The notes under the pieces were generated by a model. The model saw nothing but the letters and a program-made list of their open reading frames with translations. It was not told where the DNA came from and ran no database searches. Below are positions 9,460 through 19,004 of a stretch of DNA of 64,000 nt, piece after piece. Source of the DNA: Chlorobiales bacterium Clorobi_01 (GTDB taxonomy: Bacteria > Bacteroidota > Chlorobiia > Chlorobiales > Chlorobiaceae); assembly GCA_001602925.1 (NCBI GenBank), contig LUZT01000001.1:1-64000 (forward strand). Direction: 5' to 3'. How positions within the stretch are numbered: position 1 is the first letter of the stretch; every line of letters begins with the position of its first letter. The position numbers and the translations under genes are program-made.

Positions 9460-11289
9460 TCACTCGGTGTTGTACACCATGTTCAGCGCGTTGTAGAGGT
9501 TGTCGATTTCGGCGCTGAATTTTGTGGTGATCTCCTTGCGCTTGAGCTTGAGCGTCGGGGTCATCATGCCGTTTTCAATCGAGAATGGCTCCTCGACAAG
9601 CAGGAATTTTCGCACCTTTTCATGGGTAGCGAGCTGGCGGGAGATGCTCTTCAGCAGCTTCTCGTAAACCTGAATCACCTCTTTGGTGTTGATCAGCTCT
9701 TTGGTGCTTGAAGCTTTGATCTGGTGCTCCGCCGCGAAATCCCTGAGCTTGAGGAAATCCGGCACGATGAGCGCGATGAGGAACGGTCGCTTTTCGCCCA
9801 CAATCATGGCCTGATCAACGTATGGGCTGTCGAGGATGAGGTTCTCGATTGGCAGGGGAGCGATATTTTTGCCGCCGCTGGTCACGATGATATGCTTTTT
9901 GCGGTCGGTGATCTTCAGGTACCCGTCTGCATCGACCTCGCCGATGTCGCCCGTGTAGAACCAGCCATCCCTGAGGACTTCGGCGGACGCGGCCTCGTCT
10001 TTCCAGTAGCCCTTCATGATGTTGGGACCCTTGAGCATGATTTCGCCATCCGGTGCGATCTTTACCTCGACATTCTCGACCGGCGGGCCGACTGTGCCAA
10101 ACTTCACTTTTTCGGGCCGGTTGACATTGGTGACGGGCGAGGTTTCGGTCAGGCCGAACCCTTCGAGGATCGTAATGCCGATGGACTGGAAAAACTCGCC
10201 CGTTTTCTGGGGCAGCGCCGCGCCGCCGGAGACGAAGTAGCGCAGCCGTCCACCGAATTTCTTGCGGATTTTGCTGTAAACCAGCTTGTCGGCCAGGTTG
10301 TGCTGCACGGCGAGTACCGGCGACACCTTTCCGGTGGCGAGCTGCTTGTAGTATTTTTCACCGGTGCTGACAGCCCAGAAGAAGATTTTCTCTTTTACGC
10401 CACCTTCGCTCGTCACCGATTTGAGAATGCTCGCCTTCATGCGGTCGAAGAGTCTTGGCACCGTAAAGATGATGGTCGGTTTCGACTCCGAGATGTTGAG
10501 CGAGATGGTTTCGACGCTTTCGGCGAGATTGATCCGTGCACCACAGGCGAACATGAGGTAGTATCCACCGGTGCGCTCGTAGGCGTGGGAGAGTGGAAGG
10601 AACGAGAGGCTGCTGTCGGTTTCGTCGAGCCGGATGACCGTTGAGCACGATTTGACGTTTTCACAAATGTTCCGGTGGGTGAGCATTACCCCTTTCGGCA
10701 GCCCTGTCGTTCCCGATGTGTAGATGAGCGTCGCTACATCGTCGGGATTGCTTTTGATGCCGTCGAGCAGCCACGGTTTTGCCTCCAGCACTTTTTTCCC
10801 CTCGGTTTTCGCCTGGCTCAGGTCGATCACATCTTCAACCGGCTCTTCGAGCTTGTTCATGACGATCACCATGTTCAGCTCCGGAAGCTTCGGCCAGATG
10901 GAGAGGATTTTGCCGAGCTGCAGCATGTTTGAGACGATGATGCCTTTCGCGCTGCAGTTGTTCAGAATGTATTCGATCTGGTTTGGCGGAAGTGAGGGGT
11001 AGAGTGGCACGTCGGTTGCCCCGAGCGAGAGAATCGCTATATCGGCCAGGTACCATCCCGGACGGTTTTCTGACAAAATGGCCACCCGGTCGCCCGGCTC
11101 GATGCCCCTTTCTTTCAGATAAGCGGCAAAGTGGCGATAATCCTCCGCAAGCGAGTCGTAGCTGATCGGCGAGTAAGCGCCATTGATTTTCCTGGCGATA
11201 GGCGCTTTGTCAGGCTGTCCTTTGAAATGACTGAACACCGAGGTGAACAGTTCGGGCAAGGTCTGGAAATCAGGATTGATGAGTCCCAT
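9460..11289 (-). CDS. Long-chain fatty acid-CoA ligase (AMP-forming)
   Basis: ANL-superfamily enzyme that activates fatty acids via acyl-adenylate to acyl-CoA (FadD/FACS type). 609 residues from ATG 11289; the frame stays open upstream to 11472, but that extension has no family similarity. Motifs are [16 protein letters not shown] at about 190-206, the [10 protein letters not shown] motif, [24 protein letters not shown], and a C-terminal Lys region. The N-terminal [17 protein letters not shown] segment matches the usual start of the family. It faces away from the YbhN-type gene across a 505 bp gap. Substrate chain length cannot be read from the sequence. Confidence 0.92.
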   Translation of the reverse strand: MGLINPDFQTLPELFTSVFSHFKGQPDKAPIARKINGAYSPISYDSLAEDYRHFAAYLKERGIEPGDRVAILSENRPGWYLADIAILSLGATDVPLYPSLPPNQIEYILNNCSAKGIIVSNMLQLGKILSIWPKLPELNMVIVMNKLEEPVEDVIDLSQAKTEGKKVLEAKPWLLDGIKSNPDDVATLIYTSGTTGLPKGVMLTHRNICENVKSCSTVIRLDETDSSLSFLPLSHAYERTGGYYLMFACGARINLAESVETISLNISESKPTIIFTVPRLFDRMKASILKSVTSEGGVKEKIFFWAVSTGEKYYKQLATGKVSPVLAVQHNLADKLVYSKIRKKFGGRLRYFVSGGAALPQKTGEFFQSIGITILEGFGLTETSPVTNVNRPEKVKFGTVGPPVENVEVKIAPDGEIMLKGPNIMKGYWKDEAASAEVLRDGWFYTGDIGEVDADGYLKITDRKKHIIVTSGGKNIAPLPIENLILDSPYVDQAMIVGEKRPFLIALIVPDFLKLRDFAAEHQIKASSTKELINTKEVIQVYEKLLKSISRQLATHEKVRKFLLVEEPFSIENGMMTPTLKLKRKEITTKFSAEIDNLYNALNMVYNTE

Positions 11290-11794
11290 AAACGAGTGTT
11301 TGATTCCGGAATGGTGAGAAGAGAATCGATGCAATCGGCTCTGACGCAAACGGTCAACAAGGATGTCCAACAATGGACGACGTGACAGGAACGCTCTGAA
11401 TGTGATCAATATACTGGTATGTAACAATCGGAGTTCTTTTATCCAACAATTTATTCCTCTCGGGATAGGCAAAATCTATACATTGTCTCCAGCGCTTCCC
11501 AAAAGCCAGGCTCAATAACATACCATTGCTTTTTTATTGAAAACGCTTTTGGAGACCGTCTTGCCAATGGAGGGTTTATAACGGCCAGTTCACGGGAATT
11601 CCTTATTTTTGATATATTTGTGCGCTTTTGTACCGGATGGTGCGGGAGGACGAGCGTTTCCCCTGTTTCGAGGCTTGCGGCACCGAGTTCAGGAGTGCTT
11701 GTGTTGAAAAGATTTATGCACCCGAAAACCAATGGGCGTCAGACTGTGGCATGGCCACGCTGCTCGCGCAACTGTTTCATCACCAATCGATTCC
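11290..11794. other. Intergenic gap between divergent genes, no gene recognised
   Basis: 505 bp between the acyl-CoA ligase start (11289) and the YbhN-type gene (11795). Open frames run across it on both strands (for example 11628-11906 plus and 11451-11732 minus), but none resembles a known protein and they continue out of frame into the neighbours. The stretch should contain the two divergent promoters; I cannot assign specific boxes. Confidence 0.5.
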
Positions 11795-12859
11795 ATGCAG
11801 GCTCACAATAAAGGTAAAACGTCCTGGTCAAGGTATGTGGGGCTTCTGCTTGGCCTGGTTCTCATCGCCTATCTTTTCAGCAAAGTCGATCTGGCCGGTT
11901 CGATGAAGCTGATTGGCTCGCTGGGGCCGTCATCCCTCCTGATCCTTTTCCCCTATCTCGGCCTGCATCTTCTGGAAACGGCGGCATGGCAACGGCTTTT
12001 TCCCAAAGAGAGCGGTCCGGTACCGTTTTTCGGGCTCTTCAAAATCCAGCTGGTTGCCGAAACGGTCTCCATGACCCTGCCCGCAGGTGTGGCGGTTGGT
12101 GAGCCGCTGCGGCCATGGCTCTGCCGGAAATTTCTCGGCGTTCCTCTTCCGGACGGCTTCGCCAGCGTGGCCGTGCGCAAGCTGCTGCTTGGGGTCACCC
12201 AGGGTGTCTATACGCTGCTCGGTGCGATTGCGGGGTTCGGGATGCTCCAGACTGTCTCCGTTCAGGTGGTTGGTTTTCAAGGGCTTGGCATCGTTATGCT
12301 CGCTGCCGGTATCGTGCTCACCCTGCTCATTACCCTTTTGCTGTTGTTGCTGACCAACGGCAAGGCGGCCTCCGCTTTGCATCGGATTTTGATGAAGATT
12401 CCGTTCGAAAAGGTTCGCACGTGGCTGCTCGAGCGCGAGGCGGGGTTTGCCGAAACCGACCAGAAGCTTCAGCACGTCAAGGCCTCTGGCATGGGTGTTA
12501 TCCTGCCGGTGATGGTCATCTATGTCGGGGCATGGATGATGCTGGCGTTGGAAAGTTATCTTATATTACACATTCTTGGTCTCCAGGTGACTTTCTTTCA
12601 AGTGCTGGCGTTCGACACGGCTCTGACCATTCTCAGGGCGATCTTTTTTTTCATTCCATCAGGTCTGGGGATTCAGGATCTGGGCTATCTTGCTTTTTTC
12701 CATGCGCTTGGCGTGCCCGATTACCTTGCCTATGGAGGAGCGTTCGTGATGCTGCGCCGCCTGAAGGAGGTTATCTGGTATTCGATTGGTTACGGTGTGA
12801 TGTTTATGGAAGGCATTCATCTTCAGGATGCCGAAAAAGTCAGTGAAGAGAGTGAATGA
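11795..12859 (+). CDS. YbhN/AglD-type integral membrane protein (UPF0104, lysylphosphatidylglycerol synthase TM-like)
   Basis: 354 residues with about eight hydrophobic segments, the pattern of the flippase-like transmembrane family shared by YbhN and the membrane part of MprF. The start at ATG 11795 (MQAHNKGKTSWSRYVG) places a short basic segment just before the first membrane helix; the open frame upstream to 11732 is hydrophilic and unlikely. Conserved-looking parts are PAGVAVGEPLRP and FFIPSGLGIQDLGY near the C-terminus. The last 4 bases overlap the start of the next gene (ATGA), so the two are translationally coupled. The soluble aminoacyl-transferase domain of MprF is absent. A role in moving or modifying a lipid-linked surface sugar fits the operon but is inference. 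Confidence 0.8.
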   Translation: MQAHNKGKTSWSRYVGLLLGLVLIAYLFSKVDLAGSMKLIGSLGPSSLLILFPYLGLHLLETAAWQRLFPKESGPVPFFGLFKIQLVAETVSMTLPAGVAVGEPLRPWLCRKFLGVPLPDGFASVAVRKLLLGVTQGVYTLLGAIAGFGMLQTVSVQVVGFQGLGIVMLAAGIVLTLLITLLLLLLTNGKAASALHRILMKIPFEKVRTWLLEREAGFAETDQKLQHVKASGMGVILPVMVIYVGAWMMLALESYLILHILGLQVTFFQVLAFDTALTILRAIFFFIPSGLGIQDLGYLAFFHALGVPDYLAYGGAFVMLRRLKEVIWYSIGYGVMFMEGIHLQDAEKVSEESE

Positions 12860-13812
12860 GGAAGAAGATTCTGTTTGTCTGCGGATCGATGAATCAGACT
12901 ACCCAGATGCACCAGATTTCGGAGCATCTCCGGGAGTACGATCAGTGGTTCACCCCTTTTTTCAGCGACGGCCTGCTTGGCAAGGCTTCCGATCTGGGCA
13001 TGCTCGAATTCACGATCATGGGCAAGAGGCGCGCCAGCAAAGCCATTGACTACCTCACTTCGCACGATTTTCAGCTCGACATTGGCGGTACGCTGCACCG
13101 TTACGATCTGGTGGTGACCTGCACCGATCTCATTGTTCCGAAACACCTCAAGCGCAGCAAAATCGTGCTGGTGCAGGAGGGGATGACCGAGCCTGAGACC
13201 ATCCTTTTCCACCTCGCCAAAAACTTTCGCTGGGTGCCGCGTTGGATCGCGGGCACCGCGACCACCGGTCTCTCCGATACGTACGAAAAGTTCTGCGTAG
13301 CCAGCGAAGGGTACCGCGACCTGTTTGTCAGCAAAGGTGTCAGGCCCGAAAAGATCGAGGTTACCAGCATTCCGAACTTCGACAACTGCGAGCGCTTCCT
13401 CGAAAACGACTTCGAGCACCGCGACTACGTGCTGGTTTGTACCTCCGACAACCGGGAGACCTTCATCTACGAGAACCGCAAGCGCAACATCCGCAAGTAC
13501 CTCGACATGGCCGACGGGCGGCAGCTGCTCTTCAAGCTCCATCCCAACGAGAACGCCGTGCGGGCAACGAGGGAGATCGAGCTGCACGCGCCGGGAAGCA
13601 TCGTCTATGCGGAAGGGAAGACCGAGGAGATGATTGCCAATTCGCAGATGATGATCGCGCAGTTTTCTTCGACGATCTTTGTAGGATCGGCGCTGAACAA
13701 ACCGGTATATTGCGGGCTGGAGCCCGACTATCTCAAGCGCCTTACTCCGTTGCAGAACCGCTCGGCGGCGCGAAAAATCGCCGGAGTCTGCCGGGAGGTG
13801 ATCGAAAAATGA
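12856..13812 (+). CDS. GT-B-like glycosyltransferase or polysaccharide-synthesis protein
   Basis: 318 residues with the features of the GT-B fold used by capsule and CDP-glycerol/polysialyl-type transferases. The N-terminal half starts ILFVCGSMNQTTQMHQIS. A mid-protein serine-rich CVASEGYRDLF.KGV segment follows, then LLFKLHPNENA (about 225-235), and a C-terminal half with TEEMIANSQMMIAQFSSTIF (about 255-275), where nucleotide-binding residues sit in this fold. No membrane segment. It starts inside the stop codon of the YbhN-type gene and is followed 42 bp later by a CMP-sugar synthetase, so the activated sugar made by the operon may be its donor. The acceptor is unknown. Confidence 0.6.
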   Translation: MRKKILFVCGSMNQTTQMHQISEHLREYDQWFTPFFSDGLLGKASDLGMLEFTIMGKRRASKAIDYLTSHDFQLDIGGTLHRYDLVVTCTDLIVPKHLKRSKIVLVQEGMTEPETILFHLAKNFRWVPRWIAGTATTGLSDTYEKFCVASEGYRDLFVSKGVRPEKIEVTSIPNFDNCERFLENDFEHRDYVLVCTSDNRETFIYENRKRNIRKYLDMADGRQLLFKLHPNENAVRATREIELHAPGSIVYAEGKTEEMIANSQMMIAQFSSTIFVGSALNKPVYCGLEPDYLKRLTPLQNRSAARKIAGVCREVIEK

Positions 13813-13854
13813 TGCGGAACTGGCAATAACCAAGAAACGTACGGGAATCACTGA

Positions 13855-14559
13855 ATGCGGACGGCAGCCATCATTCCGGCGCGCGGCGGCTCGAAGGGCC
13901 TGAAAAACAAGAATATCCACCCCATAGCCGGTCTTCCGCTGCTGGCATGGAGCGTCTTGCAGGCTTTGGATGCCGAACACGTCGATCAGGTTTTCGTGAC
14001 CACCGACGACGCGGCCATCGCTCAGGTGGCACGGCAGTTCGGTGCGGAGGTGATCGATCGCCCGGAGCGCATCAGCGGCGACACGGCGACCTCGGAGTCG
14101 GCGCTCTTGCACGCGCTCGAAACGATTGCCGAGCGGCACGGCGCGGAGCCGGAGACGGTCGTGTTCCTGCAAGCAACCTCGCCCTTACGCAAGCCGGGGG
14201 ACATCGACCGCGCCATCGAGCTGTTCCGGCTCGACGGGGCCGATTCGCTCATTTCGGTGACGCGGGCCGACGACCTGACCATATGGGAACAGCGCGGAGG
14301 CGACTGGAATAGCGTGAACTTCGACTACCGCAACCGCGGGATGCGGCAGGATCGACCGTCGCAGTTCATTGAAAACGGCTCGATCTACCTCTTCACGCCC
14401 TCGGTGCTGCGCGAGTTCGGTAATCGTATTGGCCAGAAGCTTTCGGTCTATCCGATGGAGTTCTGGCAGACCTGGGAGATCGACACCATCGAAGAGGTCG
14501 ATCTCGTTGAATTTTACCTGAAAAGCAAAGGCATCGACCGCTCGTTCAACCGATCCTGA
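13855..14559 (+). CDS. CMP-sugar synthetase (acylneuraminate cytidylyltransferase family)
   Basis: 234-residue nucleotidyltransferase of the NeuA/KdsB superfamily that joins CTP to an acidic 2-keto sugar, giving a CMP-activated donor. The signature [15 protein letters not shown] at residues 6-20 is the CTP-binding loop. [10 protein letters not shown] (about 103-112) and [15 protein letters not shown] (about 163-177) are the other conserved blocks. The loop is the NeuA type rather than classical KdsB. It is followed directly by KdnB-like and KdnA-like genes, so the likely substrate is 8-amino-Kdo or a nonulosonate; the sequence does not decide between them. Confidence 0.85.
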   Translation: MRTAAIIPARGGSKGLKNKNIHPIAGLPLLAWSVLQALDAEHVDQVFVTTDDAAIAQVARQFGAEVIDRPERISGDTATSESALLHALETIAERHGAEPETVVFLQATSPLRKPGDIDRAIELFRLDGADSLISVTRADDLTIWEQRGGDWNSVNFDYRNRGMRQDRPSQFIENGSIYLFTPSVLREFGNRIGQKLSVYPMEFWQTWEIDTIEEVDLVEFYLKSKGIDRSFNRS

Positions 14560-14590
14560 AATCCGACAAACCCAACAGAATCAAGACAAT

Positions 14591-15724
14591 ATGAACTTTT
14601 TTCTTTCCACCGACCTGTGCATCGGGGTCAACGAGGCCCTCTCTGTGCATGAGCATCTTCAGTCGCTCGGTATCACCAAACCGGGCCTCATCTACGATGC
14701 AAGCCTTTCGGAAAACCTCTATTTCCAGGATGTGCTGCGCAACATCAACGCCTGCTATGCCAATGCGGTTGTCTATTGCAACGAGTTCAGGGGCGAGCCG
14801 ACCTACCGGCATCTCGAAAATGTCGCGGAGTTTTTCCGCCGTGAACTGCCCGATGGTCTGGTGGCTATCGGCGGCGGCAGTACCATCGATCTCGGCAAGG
14901 GAGTCGCATTGCTGCTGACCAACAACATTCCGGCGCTTTCGCTCAAGGGCTTCCCGAAGGATGTGAGCGACCCAGTGCCGCTCGTGACCGTGCCTTCACT
15001 GCTTGGCAGCGGTGCCGAGGTGAGCTATAACGCGGTCTTCATCGACGAGGATGAAGGACGCAAGCTCGGTATCAACAGCCGCAAGAACTTCCCGAAACGC
15101 TCGGTCATCGATCCGAAACTCTCGATGAGTGCTCCGATGGAGAGCGTCATCGCCTCGGCGATGGACAGCCTCGTACACTGCGTGGACAGCTTTGGTTCGG
15201 TCAAGCACACCGCGCTGAGCCGCATCTTTTCGGTCGAAGGTTTCCAGCGCACCTTCTACGCATTGCAGCAGGGACAGCTCGACCGCGCCGAATCGCGTCT
15301 CGACCTCGCTCTTGGCAGCATCTGCGGCGTCACGGCGCTCATGAACTCCGGGGACGGCCCGACCAACGGCTTCGCCTACTACGTCGGCGTGAAGCACCAG
15401 GTGCCGCACGGCCTCGCGGGCGCGATCTTCCTCAAGGAGGTGATGCGTTACAACGTCAACAAGGGATACGACAAATACGCGCTGCTCAATCCAGCCCGAA
15501 AAGAGGGCGCATCGGCAAGGGAGTCCGCGCTGGAGCTGCTCGAGCAGATGGACGCGCTCTACCGCCAGCTCGCCATTCCGAACCTTGTTTCCTACGGTTA
15601 TGGCAAAGGTAACGTCGCCGAACTTGCTGCCAAAGCGTCTGGCGCGCTCTCGGGCTCTTTCGGTGGCAATCCGGTCGAGTTCAACGAAGAGTCGGCCCGG
15701 GTGGTAATCGACGCGCTGACTTGA
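14591..15724 (+). CDS. kdnB: Iron-containing alcohol dehydrogenase, KdnB-like (Kdo 8-oxidase candidate)
   Basis: 377 residues of the group III (iron-type) alcohol dehydrogenase family. The NAD-binding GGGSTIDLGKG lies at about 95-105, followed by TVPSLLGSGAEVS. The metal-site histidines are likely in the segments SLVHCVDSFG and VKHQVPHGLAGA. In Shewanella, KdnB oxidises the C8 hydroxyl of Kdo and the PLP enzyme KdnA then transaminates it, giving 8-amino-Kdo for lipopolysaccharide. A PLP aminotransferase lies directly downstream and a CMP-sugar synthetase directly upstream, which is why I favour this role. The family is certain; the substrate is inferred from context. Confidence 0.7.
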   Translation: MNFFLSTDLCIGVNEALSVHEHLQSLGITKPGLIYDASLSENLYFQDVLRNINACYANAVVYCNEFRGEPTYRHLENVAEFFRRELPDGLVAIGGGSTIDLGKGVALLLTNNIPALSLKGFPKDVSDPVPLVTVPSLLGSGAEVSYNAVFIDEDEGRKLGINSRKNFPKRSVIDPKLSMSAPMESVIASAMDSLVHCVDSFGSVKHTALSRIFSVEGFQRTFYALQQGQLDRAESRLDLALGSICGVTALMNSGDGPTNGFAYYVGVKHQVPHGLAGAIFLKEVMRYNVNKGYDKYALLNPARKEGASARESALELLEQMDALYRQLAIPNLVSYGYGKGNVAELAAKASGALSGSFGGNPVEFNEESARVVIDALT

Positions 15725-15793
15725 AAGAAAGTGGATGAAGTTGACGTAATGAATGACGTGGACACAAACAATAATTAAAAGAAATCAAGCACT

Positions 15794-16951
15794 ATGGCAG
15801 GAGCCGAGCTGATTGGCCGCGAGGAGCTGGCTGAGATTCAGGAGCTGTTCAGCAGGGAGAAAACCACCCTGTACCGGTACGCACCGGGTAACTACAAGGC
15901 GAGGGAGTTCGAGGAGAAGTTCGCCGCGTATATGGGCGTGAAGTACGCCCACGCCGTTTCGTCGGGCACGGCGGCGATTCACTGCGCGCTGGCGGGTGCG
16001 GGCGTCGGCCCGGGCGACGAGGTGATCACCACCGCATGGACCTTCATCGCGCCGGTCGAGGCTGCCGCCGCGCTTGGCGCGGTGCCTGTGCCGGTGGAGA
16101 TCGACGAAACCTACCACCTCGATCCGGCGGAGGTCGAAAAGGCGATCACGCCGAAAACCAAAGCCATCGTGGCGATTCCGATGTGGGCCGCGCCGAAGAT
16201 GGACGAAATCGCAGAAATCTGCGAGCGTCGAGGTATCACCCTGATCGAGGACGCCGCCCAGTCGCTCGGCGCGACCTACAAAGGCCGCAAGCTTGGCACC
16301 ATCGGCAAGGTCGGTTCCTTCTCGTTCGACGCGGGCAAGACCCTGCACGTCGGTGAGGGCGGCATGGTCATCACCGACGACAAGGATGTCTACGACCGCG
16401 TGGCCGAATTTTCCGACCACGGCCACATGCACATTCCCGGTCTGCCGCGCGGCAAGGATCCGCGCCGTGCCAAGGGGTTGAACTACCGCCTGAGCGAGGT
16501 GACCGCCGCCATCGGCATCGCCCAGCTTGGCAAGATCGACTACATCCTCTCCAAAGCGAGGGAGAACAAGTACAAGATCAAGGATCGCATCAGCCACCTC
16601 GACAACCTTCTGATGCGCCCATTCACCGACGAAGCTGGAGCGCAGGGCGACACGCTCATTTTCAAGGTTCGCGACCACCAGACCGCCCTGCAGTTCGAGG
16701 CGCACCTCATGGAGCACGGTTTCGGCACCAAGATTCTGCCCGAGGCGATCGACTGGCACTATGCCGCCGTCTGGGGCCACCTGCTCAAAGCCTACGACCG
16801 CTACCGCGACGCCAACCTCGAAGAGCTGTGGCCCAGAACCGGCCAGCTCCTCCAGAGCAGCATCTGCCTGAATATCCCCGTGCTGATGGACGACGCCACC
16901 ATCGACAAACTCGTTGCCGCCATCATCTCAGGCGCGGAGAAGATCGGATAA
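15794..16951 (+). CDS. kdnA: PLP-dependent sugar aminotransferase, DegT/KdnA-like
   Basis: 385 residues of the DegT/DnrJ/EryC1/StrS family of nucleotide- and keto-sugar aminotransferases. The PLP-binding Lys is Lys182 in SFDAGKTLHVGEGG. Other family segments are SSGTAAIHCALAGAGVGPGDEVI, the IEDAAQSLGA aspartate that contacts the PLP nitrogen, and NYRLSEVTAAIG. It is the last gene of the operon, and a strong terminator follows 26 bp after the stop. Together with the KdnB-like dehydrogenase it could replace a sugar hydroxyl by an amino group; 8-amino-Kdo is the best-known precedent. Confidence 0.75.
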   Translation: MAGAELIGREELAEIQELFSREKTTLYRYAPGNYKAREFEEKFAAYMGVKYAHAVSSGTAAIHCALAGAGVGPGDEVITTAWTFIAPVEAAAALGAVPVPVEIDETYHLDPAEVEKAITPKTKAIVAIPMWAAPKMDEIAEICERRGITLIEDAAQSLGATYKGRKLGTIGKVGSFSFDAGKTLHVGEGGMVITDDKDVYDRVAEFSDHGHMHIPGLPRGKDPRRAKGLNYRLSEVTAAIGIAQLGKIDYILSKARENKYKIKDRISHLDNLLMRPFTDEAGAQGDTLIFKVRDHQTALQFEAHLMEHGFGTKILPEAIDWHYAAVWGHLLKAYDRYRDANLEELWPRTGQLLQSSICLNIPVLMDDATIDKLVAAIISGAEKIG

Positions 16952-16977
16952 GCTCGAAAAGCAGAAATCCCTCCAAG

Positions 16978-17007
16978 AAAAAAGCCTGTTGAAAAGCGGG
17001 CTTTTTT
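16978..17007 (+). terminator. Rho-independent terminator of the sugar operon
   Basis: Stem AAAAAAGCC (16978-16986) and GGCTTTTTT (16999-17007) with a 12 nt loop and a run of six T residues. It lies 26 bp after the KdnA-like stop codon. The flanking A and T runs make it able to work in either direction. Confidence 0.85.
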
Positions 17008-17116
17008 CGTTTGGCGAAAGCAGCGGTGGGCAAGTCAGAGCATCAAAGGTGCGGGAAATCTTTGTTACATTGGAGTTGATGTTTTCCTCGTCTTTTCTGT
17101 CACCAGTTTTTCATCC

Positions 17117-17545
17117 ATGAACCTTGCCGCCGACCTCACATCCTCAACTGATGGCCAGGCCGTCGATGCTGGCCGTATCGTGGTTAACGTGCTCGACGCC
17201 CACAATTGCATAGGTGATCTCGGCATCGCCCTGTTCAATGACAAGCATGGATTTCCGGGAGAGGTGGAACATGCGTTCAGAAAAGGTGGCCTGCACGAGA
17301 TAGGGGAGTCGAATCGCTACGTCTTCGAGGACGTTCCGTATGGAATCTATGCGATCTCTGTCATTCACGACGAGAGCTGCTGCGGTGAGCTGCACAAGAA
17401 CTGTTTCGGCATTCCGAAAGAGGGGGTCGGCACCTCCAACAATCCTCATTTCTTTCTCGGCCCGCCTTCGTTCGAGAACGCAAAATTTCAACTCGACAGC
17501 CCGGAGGTGGAAATTGAGGTGCGGCTCAAGTATTTGTGTGGGTAA
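17117..17545 (+). CDS. DUF2141-domain protein
   Basis: 142 residues matching the small beta-rich DUF2141 domain: GRIVVNVLDAHNCIGDLGIALFN-type start (residues 19-41), YVFEDVPYGIYAISVIHDE in the middle and a GTSNNPHFFLGPPSFENAKF C-terminal segment. Most relatives are secreted, but no signal peptide is visible from ATG 17117, so the protein may be cytoplasmic or the true start may differ. It has its own upstream region after the operon terminator. Function unknown; the fold resembles transthyretin/carboxypeptidase-regulatory-type domains. Confidence 0.75.
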   Translation: MNLAADLTSSTDGQAVDAGRIVVNVLDAHNCIGDLGIALFNDKHGFPGEVEHAFRKGGLHEIGESNRYVFEDVPYGIYAISVIHDESCCGELHKNCFGIPKEGVGTSNNPHFFLGPPSFENAKFQLDSPEVEIEVRLKYLCG

Positions 17546-17647
17546 GCATGGTTTTCCGGAGCCAACTTTTCTGAGCTAGCCCTGATTGCGTGATCTCCAC
17601 GCGTTTTATCTGCTATCCGGAATGGCGGCATGTAAATCATCACCATC

Positions 17648-18342
17648 ATGTGCGGACGATTCGGATTTTTCGAGTTGAGCCACTTTATCGAACAGCTTCG
17701 CGGGCTCGATTTGACCTTTGACGAAGCGCCAGGCTTTGGGTACCGGCAAAGCTGGAATATTGCGCCTGACAACCCGGTCGTCACACTCCTCGTCGATCAT
17801 ATGGCCGTTACCGGCTGGGTATGGCTCGCTGGGGACTGATTCCGCACTGGTTGGCGGAGATGCCGAAGCGCAGGCCGATCAATGCCCGTGCCGAAAGCTT
17901 TGTAGCCAGACCATTTTTTCGCCACATGCTGAACCGGCGGCACTGCCATCATACCGGCCAGTGGCTTTTACGAATGGAAGCTTGTCAGGGAGCATCACAA
18001 GGAGCCGTGGTACATCCATCGGAAAGATAGCCGCCCGGTGGGTCTGGCCAGTCTGTGGGATGAATGGCTGCCGCCCGGGCCCGCCATCGCTGCCGCTGCT
18101 CTTCTGCACGATCATCACGACTGGCGCAAACCGCGAGATGAGGCCGGTGCATGACCGGATGCCGGTTATTCTTGAAAGAAGAGGAGTGGGTTGGCTGGCT
18201 CGACTCGTCAAACCGGGACGCCTTGCGGCTTCTCGATGTTGCCGATGAACAGGTGATCGATCTCTGGCCGGTTTCCACCAGAGTGAACAACCCTCGCAAC
18301 GACGACCGCGATTGCATTGAGCGGATTGAAGGCACTGGCTGA
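17648..18342 (+). pseudogene. Decayed SRAP (YedK/HMCES-type) gene
   Basis: The SRAP family protects abasic sites in single-stranded DNA by a covalent link to Cys2. The pieces of one such protein are in order but in different frames. MCGRFGFFELSHFIEQL to IAPDNPVVTLL starts at 17648. RWGLIPHWLAEMP and PINARAESF follow from 17821, then IIPASGFYEWKLVREHH from 17948. CTIITTGANREMRPVHDRMPVILE follows (about 18105-18175), then EEWVGWLDSSNRDALRLLD through VSTRVNNPRND to the TGA at 18342. At least four frame changes and a short deletion around 17815 destroy it. The Cys2, Asn, Glu and His positions of the active site are still readable, so the decay is fairly recent. Confidence 0.85.
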
Positions 18343-18502
18343 ACGCATTTTCCCCTTGAAAATTGCACGCAAAAAACTGTTTTTCCGGATTTCTGTTGTT
18401 CTGTTACACAAATCCGAGCGGCATATAACTGGATGATTATGGATCGATTATTATATTCTTCGAGAAACATAGCCTGATACAATAATAACGACTTGAATCA
18501 AC

Positions 18503-18940
18503 ATGAAGCATATTGCCGGGTTCACTCTTTTCAGCCTTTTGCTTCTCGGTGCTTGCTCCCAGCAGCCAACGTCGCAGCAGGAAGCACAACAGCCCGCAAC
18601 GCCCGCCCATCAGGAGTCAGCTGAAAACGAAGGGAGCAGCTCTGCATTGAGGGGATCGGATGACGGCAATCTCACCGATCCTGAAATCGCTGCCGGTGAA
18701 GAGGTCTATGAATCGAACTGTGCCGGCTGCCATGACAGCGGTACCGGCGGCGCGCCAAGGCCGGGCAAGAAGGATGAATGGGCTCCTTTGATTGCTCAGG
18801 GCGTTGAGACCCTGACAAAACGTTCAATCGAAGGGTTCGTTGGAAAGAACGGCACGATGCCGCCGAAAGGTGGTAATGCTGACCTCTCCGATAACGAGGT
18901 CTCCAACGCGGTCAAGTACATTGTTTTCAAATCCCGCTGA
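18503..18940 (+). CDS. Lipoprotein c-type cytochrome (cytochrome c5-like)
   Basis: 145-residue monohaem cytochrome. A lipoprotein signal peptide ends in LLLLGAC (Cys18 lipidated). A Gln/Ser/Glu-rich linker (19-60) is followed by one c-type haem domain with CAGCH (Cys73, Cys76, His77) and a likely axial Met119 in GTMPP. It should be anchored at the outside of the membrane and carry electrons there. The partner is not visible in the neighbourhood; the next gene is convergent. The start ATG 18503 fits the signal peptide. Confidence 0.9.
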   Translation: MKHIAGFTLFSLLLLGACSQQPTSQQEAQQPATPAHQESAENEGSSSALRGSDDGNLTDPEIAAGEEVYESNCAGCHDSGTGGAPRPGKKDEWAPLIAQGVETLTKRSIEGFVGKNGTMPPKGGNADLSDNEVSNAVKYIVFKSR

Positions 18941-18961
18941 TCTCCGGCAGCTAAGCAATCA

Positions 18962-18986
18962 GGGGGCGGATTTAAATCACGCCCCC
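18962..18986. terminator. GC-rich hairpin between convergent genes
   Basis: Inverted repeat GGGGGCG (18962-18968) and CGCCCCC (18980-18986) enclosing an AT-rich palindromic loop. It lies between the convergent ends of the cytochrome gene (18940) and the nitroreductase gene (19005), so it could end transcription from either side. There is no long T run, so efficiency is uncertain. Confidence 0.5.
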
Positions 18987-19004
18987 GTTGATCCTGAGCT
19001 TGGG

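Noticed and set aside
12823-14172. 449-codon minus-strand open frame
   Set aside because: It lies wholly opposite the glycosyltransferase-like and CMP-sugar synthetase genes, whose own frames show clear family motifs; the GC-rich third positions keep the reverse frame open.
17101-17130. Possible signal peptide for the DUF2141 gene
   Set aside because: I looked for an upstream in-frame start that would add a signal peptide and found none, so ATG 17117 was kept.
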